Of a stretch of 64,000 bases of DNA, positions 60,573 to 64,000 are shown in pieces. The position numbers and the translations under genes are program-made. The number at the start of each line of letters is the position of its first letter. Position 1 is the first letter of the stretch. A model generated the notes under the pieces. The model was not told where the DNA came from and made no database searches. It was given only the letters and a program-made list of their open reading frames with translations. The DNA lies in the NCBI GenBank assembly GCA_902510415.1, contig CABXBH010000003.1:1-64000 (forward strand), in the 5' to 3' direction. Origin of the DNA: an uncultured Bacteroidota bacterium (GTDB lineage Bacteria > Bacteroidota > Bacteroidia > Flavobacteriales > Flavobacteriaceae).

Positions 60573-61220
60573 ATGAGATATTATTTAGTTTTAATATATA
60601 TAATTTTTTTCAACCAGTTGTTCAGTCAAGATATTCAACAAGTTGAAGTCATAAAAAATGACAAACAAGTCGAAGAATTATTTGATGAACTAGGAGATTC
60701 TGAAATGAAATTGGACGTTATAGATTTATTAAGCCAGCCTGCTTTAAATATTGGATATGAAAAAATAATTGATTCATATTCATCTTATGGGGCAGATATA
60801 TTTTTAAATTTTAATGATAATAATGCTTCAAGAACTTGGTCTGAAAAATTTTCCTTAAACCCTTTTTACAGATTTTATTTTTTAAACAAAACCGATTTCG
60901 GTGGTGAGGGCTATTTTGCTGAAGTGTTCATTAAATTTTCTAATATAGAATATAATAGAAATACTTACAATTACGATTCATTTCCTGATGAACCATTAGT
61001 AACAAGTGATGAAATTAAAGCATGGGATATTGCCCCTGGAGTTGGTGTTGGTAGAAAATGGGTAAATAAAAAGGGTTGGACTTTTGAATATATGATAGGC
61101 ATAGGTAGGTATCTTTTTGCTAGTAGTGAAAATGATGACGTACCTGATGGAGGTAGTGTAAGTGACTACAGGCCCGAAGCAACCTTTAAAGGAGGTGTTT
61201 CAATTGGAAAGAGATTTTAA
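60573..61220 (+). CDS. Outer-membrane beta-barrel protein (DUF3575-like)
   Basis: A 215-residue exported protein from the ATG at 60573 (MRYYLVLIYIIFFNQLFSQD); the GTG at 60558 overlaps a TAAATTTG promoter-like element. After an acidic spacer the mature part shows barrel strands: ALNIGYEKIID, YGADIFLNFND, FSLNPFYRFYFLNK, GEGYFAEVFIKFSNIEY, IAPGVGVGRKWV, FEYMIGIGRYLF, and a terminal ATFKGGVSIGKRF ending in Phe. This resembles DUF3575-type proteins. In flavobacteria ubiE is often next to porT, but this protein is too short and on the other strand, so I do not call it PorT. Confidence 0.75.
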   Translation: MRYYLVLIYIIFFNQLFSQDIQQVEVIKNDKQVEELFDELGDSEMKLDVIDLLSQPALNIGYEKIIDSYSSYGADIFLNFNDNNASRTWSEKFSLNPFYRFYFLNKTDFGGEGYFAEVFIKFSNIEYNRNTYNYDSFPDEPLVTSDEIKAWDIAPGVGVGRKWVNKKGWTFEYMIGIGRYLFASSENDDVPDGGSVSDYRPEATFKGGVSIGKRF

Positions 61221-61397
61221 TTATTAGATTTCTCTTCGTTGATTACTGCTGACAATCAGAACTTAACCGTCATAGTTTACCGGTATTTTCAGAAAGTGTT
61301 ATGCCCAATAACCATAATAAATATTCAAAAAAACTAAATTAATAGCTTTTTGGTTTTAATTTGGAAATATTAATTGGGTTAAATGCTATAGAGATAT

Positions 61398-61589
61398 CTA
61401 TGCAAGTTCTACTTTTGTAGCAGCTTTTCCTTTTCTACCTTCACCTTCTTCATACTCTACCTTGTCACCTTCTTTGATAGTAAGATTACCAAGTGCTGAA
61501 TAATGAACGAAAAGGTCTTCTCCTGTTTCGTCGTTTGTAATGAATCCATAACCTTTAGATTCATTAAAAAATTTTACTGTTCCTTTCAT
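61398..61589 (-). CDS. Cold-shock domain protein (CspA family)
   Basis: Single-stranded nucleic-acid-binding OB-fold protein of 63 residues. RNP1 is SKGYGFIT and RNP2 is LFVHYSAL; the ending [12 protein letters not shown] is typical of short Bacteroidota Csp proteins. It acts as an RNA chaperone. A minus-strand -7 element (61609-61616) suggests its own promoter, separate from the DUF2834 gene 70 bp upstream. No clear terminator is seen in the 177-bp gap after the stop. Confidence 0.95.
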   Translation of the reverse strand: MKGTVKFFNESKGYGFITNDETGEDLFVHYSALGNLTIKEGDKVEYEEGEGRKGKAATKVELA

Positions 61590-61608
61590 TATAAATTATA
61601 AATTTCAG

Positions 61609-61616
61609 CAAATGTA
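61609..61616 (-). promoter_or_regulatory. Candidate csp promoter -7 element (TACATTTG)
   Basis: On the minus strand TACATTTG fits TAnnTTTG, 19 bp upstream of the csp ATG, predicting a short leader. The -33 element is weak. Confidence 0.42.
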
Positions 61617-61659
61617 ATCTATATTATTAAAGAAATTGATGTTTTTTTCATATTATTTT

Positions 61660-61968
61660 TCAGTTTTTATAATTATCATACAAATAAAGAGGCATTGAAA
61701 GCGAAAATCCTACCAAAAATAATGATGACAAATATTTGAGAAACCTTTTTGAATCAATTTTTTTATTTAAAAATTGGTATATAATAAAAACTAGATATGA
61801 TGTTGCAGCTACTGTAATATCCATAGTAATCATAGATATTGCGTGATTTGAATATATCTCAGCCCAAAAACCATTCATTGACCAATTATTATCTAGTAAA
61901 AAATAGTATAATTGATAATAAGGGAGAATAACACCAAGGATACAAAGTAAAAAAAATAATTTTTTCAT
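61660..61968 (-). CDS. DUF2834-type small membrane protein
   Basis: A 102-residue integral membrane protein with three hydrophobic segments (about 4-25, 44-66 and 78-97). The spacing and features such as ILPYYQLYYFLLDNNWSMNGF and MDITVAATSYLVFIIYQF fit the DUF2834 family. Function unknown. It lies on the same strand as csp, and the neighbouring CPXCG gene runs the other way. Confidence 0.7.
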   Translation of the reverse strand: MKKLFFLLCILGVILPYYQLYYFLLDNNWSMNGFWAEIYSNHAISMITMDITVAATSYLVFIIYQFLNKKIDSKRFLKYLSSLFLVGFSLSMPLYLYDNYKN

Positions 61969-62049
61969 AATTTTTCATTAATATTTATCTATGAATTTAA
62001 TAAATCATCACATTCTTTGTCATAATATTGTAAAATAATATTCAGTTTT

Positions 62050-62232
62050 ATGCTTGAGGAATATTTCGATTGTCCATATTGCTGGGAAAATCAATTAAAA
62101 ATGGTAGACCCCTCAATAAAAAATCAAAATTTTATCGAGGATTGTGAGGTTTGCTGCAATCCTATAGATTTTAATATTTCTGTTGAAAATAATGAAGTTG
62201 TATTCTTTAAACCTAATAAAATTGATCAATAA
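62050..62232 (+). CDS. CPXCG-motif cysteine-rich protein
   Basis: A 60-residue protein with two Cys pairs, DCPYCWE (residues 7-13) and EDCEVCCNPI (about 30-39), suited to bind one zinc ion as a small zinc ribbon. The length and the CPxC plus CxxCC pattern fit the CPXCG cysteine-rich family, whose role is unknown. The Gly of the name-giving motif is Trp here. It precedes the saccharopine-dehydrogenase-like gene by 9 bp, so the two are probably cotranscribed. Confidence 0.82.
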   Translation: MLEEYFDCPYCWENQLKMVDPSIKNQNFIEDCEVCCNPIDFNISVENNEVVFFKPNKIDQ

Positions 62233-62241
62233 ACTTTAAAC

Positions 62242-63450
62242 ATGTCAAATCAAAATAAACTAGACTTAATTATTTGGGGGGCTACTGGTTTTACCGGACA
62301 ATTAGTTTGTGAGTATATTAACAAAACATATTCTAGTAGTAACCTTAGATGGGGTATTGCCGGAAGAAATAAAGAGAAAATTTCGGATATTGGAAAAAAT
62401 TTAAAAATCGGTAATGAAAAAGTTTTTATTGCTGATAGTAATGATTTAGAAAGCCTCATAAAACTAACTTCCAAGACTAAAGTAATATGTACAACTGTCG
62501 GCCCATATGCTAAATATGGGACTAATTTAATTGAGGCTTGTATTAAAACAGGAACAAATTATTGTGATATTACAGGTGAAACGCAGTGGATAAGACAAAT
62601 CATTGATAAATACCATAGCAGTGCTATAGAAAATAAGATAAAAATTATTAATTCATGCGGGTTTGATTCAATTCCGTCTGATATGGGAGTTTTCTATTCT
62701 CAAAAAAGAATTTTTGAAAAAACGGGCAAATATGCTACCAAGATAAATATGAGAGTAGCTGGAGCAAAAGGTGGTATAAGTGGAGGAACTTATAATAGCT
62801 TATCCAATGTTTTAGAGGAAGCGCGTGTTGATAAAAATGTGCGAAAAACTTTGACAAACCCTTATGGTCTCAATCCAATTGATAAACAATTTGGTCCGGA
62901 TAAACCAGATTTACAAAAAGTAATTTTCGATAAAATATCTAATTCATGGATTGCACCTTTTGTGATGGCAGGTATAAATACAAAAATTGTGAGAAGAAGC
63001 CATGCGTTAATAGACTTTAAATACGGTGCAGACTTTTGTTATGATGAAGCTACATTAACTGGTAAAGGAATTTTTGGTCAAATAAGAGGTTATATGAGTT
63101 TGATACCTATCTTTCTGGCAACAAGAAAAAAAGGAAGTATCATAAAAAATATTGTTGACTACGCCTTGCCTAAATCAGGTGAAGGACCATCTGAAAAAAC
63201 AAGAATTAGTGGTTACTATAATCTGCGATTCTATTTAACGCACCAAAATAAAACATACATAAGTAAAGTAATTGGCGATAGGGATCCTGGATATGGATCT
63301 ACATCTAAAATGTTGGCTGAAAGTGCTGTTTGTCTTGCCTTAGATAAAACACCTGAAACTTACGGGATCTTAACTCCATCAGTAGCATTGGGTGATCCAC
63401 TTTTAAAAAGACTACAGGAAAATGCAGGATTAACTTTTATTTTTGATTAA
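62242..63450 (+). CDS. Saccharopine dehydrogenase-like / trans-acting enoyl reductase-like oxidoreductase
   Basis: A 402-residue protein with an N-terminal Rossmann domain (IIWGATGFTGQLVCEYINK) and following segments TVGPYAKYGTNLIEACIKTG, YCDITGETQWIRQ and INSCGFDSIPSDMGV. These are characteristic of the saccharopine-dehydrogenase-like group that includes mycobacterial trans-acting enoyl reductases. True lysine-pathway activity is unlikely, and the substrate may be a lipid or polyketide-type enoyl. The stop overlaps the convergent DUF5916 gene by 4 bp. Confidence 0.85.
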   Translation: MSNQNKLDLIIWGATGFTGQLVCEYINKTYSSSNLRWGIAGRNKEKISDIGKNLKIGNEKVFIADSNDLESLIKLTSKTKVICTTVGPYAKYGTNLIEACIKTGTNYCDITGETQWIRQIIDKYHSSAIENKIKIINSCGFDSIPSDMGVFYSQKRIFEKTGKYATKINMRVAGAKGGISGGTYNSLSNVLEEARVDKNVRKTLTNPYGLNPIDKQFGPDKPDLQKVIFDKISNSWIAPFVMAGINTKIVRRSHALIDFKYGADFCYDEATLTGKGIFGQIRGYMSLIPIFLATRKKGSIIKNIVDYALPKSGEGPSEKTRISGYYNLRFYLTHQNKTYISKVIGDRDPGYGSTSKMLAESAVCLALDKTPETYGILTPSVALGDPLLKRLQENAGLTFIFD

Positions 63451-64000
63451 CTCCCAATTCTAAAAGTAGCTTTAACTAAAAAGGTATTTTCAGGTCTGGA
63501 GTCTTTGATATTTTCAATCAAATTGCCGAATAAATTATTATTGATATCAGTAAAATTATTTATCCCTTGAGCCCAAACAAAATACAACTCAGATCCAGCC
63601 TTATATTCCCACCTCAACACCAGATTGGATTTAAATTGTACGCTCGTAAAATCTGGATTACCAAAACTATAATCAATATTATTATCTAAGTCCTCATCAA
63701 TATAGTATCTGCCATTTTCAAATAAAATTTGCTGAGAATTATATTCGGAAAATCTATCATTTAATTTTTTTGCTGTTGAATTAGTTACATGTTTGAACTG
63801 ATCATAATTAGCTTTAAATATGAATGGCTGACCATAATATTGAATGGATAAATTTGGATTTATTAAGTAATTTAATCTAATTGATGTTGATATACTTTCA
63901 TTATCTATTCTACCTAAAACATATCTACTGTTATCTCCAAATTCTTTTGTAGTTAGATACTGTGACAGGTTAGGATTGGTTCTGTACTGAGGAGAAATTG
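63447..64000 (-). CDS. DUF5916-family outer-membrane protein, C-terminal fragment (cut by window edge)
   Basis: Not in the ORF track because its start is outside the window. The minus-strand frame stays open for 184 codons before the window edge, ending at TAA (63447-63449). The visible part contains RLNYLINPNLSIQYYGQPFI, LVLRWEYKAGSELYFVWAQG and the terminus ENTFLVKATFRIGS. These match the C-terminal barrel-like region of DUF5916 proteins, which usually have an N-terminal carbohydrate-binding family 9-like domain. About three quarters of the protein is missing. Its end overlaps the preceding convergent gene by 4 bp. Confidence 0.85.
   Translation of the reverse strand, partial: ISPQYRTNPNLSQYLTTKEFGDNSRYVLGRIDNESISTSIRLNYLINPNLSIQYYGQPFIFKANYDQFKHVTNSTAKKLNDRFSEYNSQQILFENGRYYIDEDLDNNIDYSFGNPDFTSVQFKSNLVLRWEYKAGSELYFVWAQGINNFTDINNNLFGNLIENIKDSRPENTFLVKATFRIGS

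Noticed and set aside
60573-61220. PorT (T9SS component), expected next to ubiE in flavobacteria
   Set aside because: The gene is on the opposite strand to ubiE and its sequence looks like a DUF3575-type barrel; I see no PorT-specific match.
62242-63450. Lysine-pathway saccharopine dehydrogenase
   Set aside because: The pattern matches the trans-acting enoyl reductase-like group; no lysine biosynthesis or degradation genes are nearby.

Overview
The window is a chromosomal segment of a marine-type flavobacterium (phylum Bacteroidota). I infer this from very AT-rich DNA, SusC/SusD pairs, a type IX secretion (T9SS) sorting domain, TAnnTTTG promoter -7 elements, a menaquinone-only quinone pathway, a two-ExbD TonB energiser and a ribonucleotide reductase with the ATP-cone on the beta subunit. 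Nearly all of the sequence is coding. I see no rRNA, CRISPR, insertion sequence, phage or integrase gene. Two tRNAs are present, Ser(GGA) and Pro(GGG).

Layout. 1-5 kb: the end of asnS, rpoN, and an opposing exbB - membrane protein - exbD - exbD operon, then tRNA-Ser. 5-12 kb (minus): polyprenyl synthetase, 2-oxoglutarate dehydrogenase E1 (sucA), an exported lipoprotein esterase, E2 (sucB) and tatD. 12-16.5 kb: aspS with a small membrane protein, opposed by tadA, dgt and a TauE/SafE permease. 16.5-20.7 kb: a DUF2490 protein, then a phosphate block (porin-like barrel plus PiT transporter with a PhoU-like tail) preceded by a perfect 11-bp tandem repeat that looks like a PHO box. 20.7-24.3 kb: class I ribonucleotide reductase and a 561-bp intergenic region. 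24.3-28.4 kb: dCMP deaminase, DsbD, a six-repeat septoil-knot protein, a methyltransferase and a MerC protein.

28.5-34 kb (minus) holds the most unusual locus. It encodes a small T9SS-sorted protein, a secreted YadA-head/S74-chaperone protein, and a larger paralogue of that protein. The larger one has gained C-type-lectin half-domains in swapped order and an apparently intact SGNH/sialate-O-acetylesterase domain. These look like phage tailspike modules redeployed in secreted bacterial proteins.

34.2-49 kb is a polysaccharide utilisation locus: SusC, SusD, two surface lipoproteins with discoidin-like domains, and three divergent GH92 exo-alpha-mannosidases. The implied target is an alpha-mannan or a mannose-rich glycan. 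No endo-acting enzyme, transporter or regulator lies in it. A KdgF-like cupin and a divergent SDR follow after tRNA-Pro.

50-53 kb (minus) has four small exported proteins, mostly single transcription units ended by hairpin terminators. 53-60.5 kb is a compact menaquinone operon, ubiE/menG-menF-menD-menB-menA-menC-menE, without menH. 60.5-64 kb: an outer-membrane protein, a cold-shock protein, small conserved genes, a saccharopine-dehydrogenase-like protein and the C-terminal end of a DUF5916 protein cut by the window edge.

All calls come from reading the sequence and motifs. No database search or structure prediction was run.
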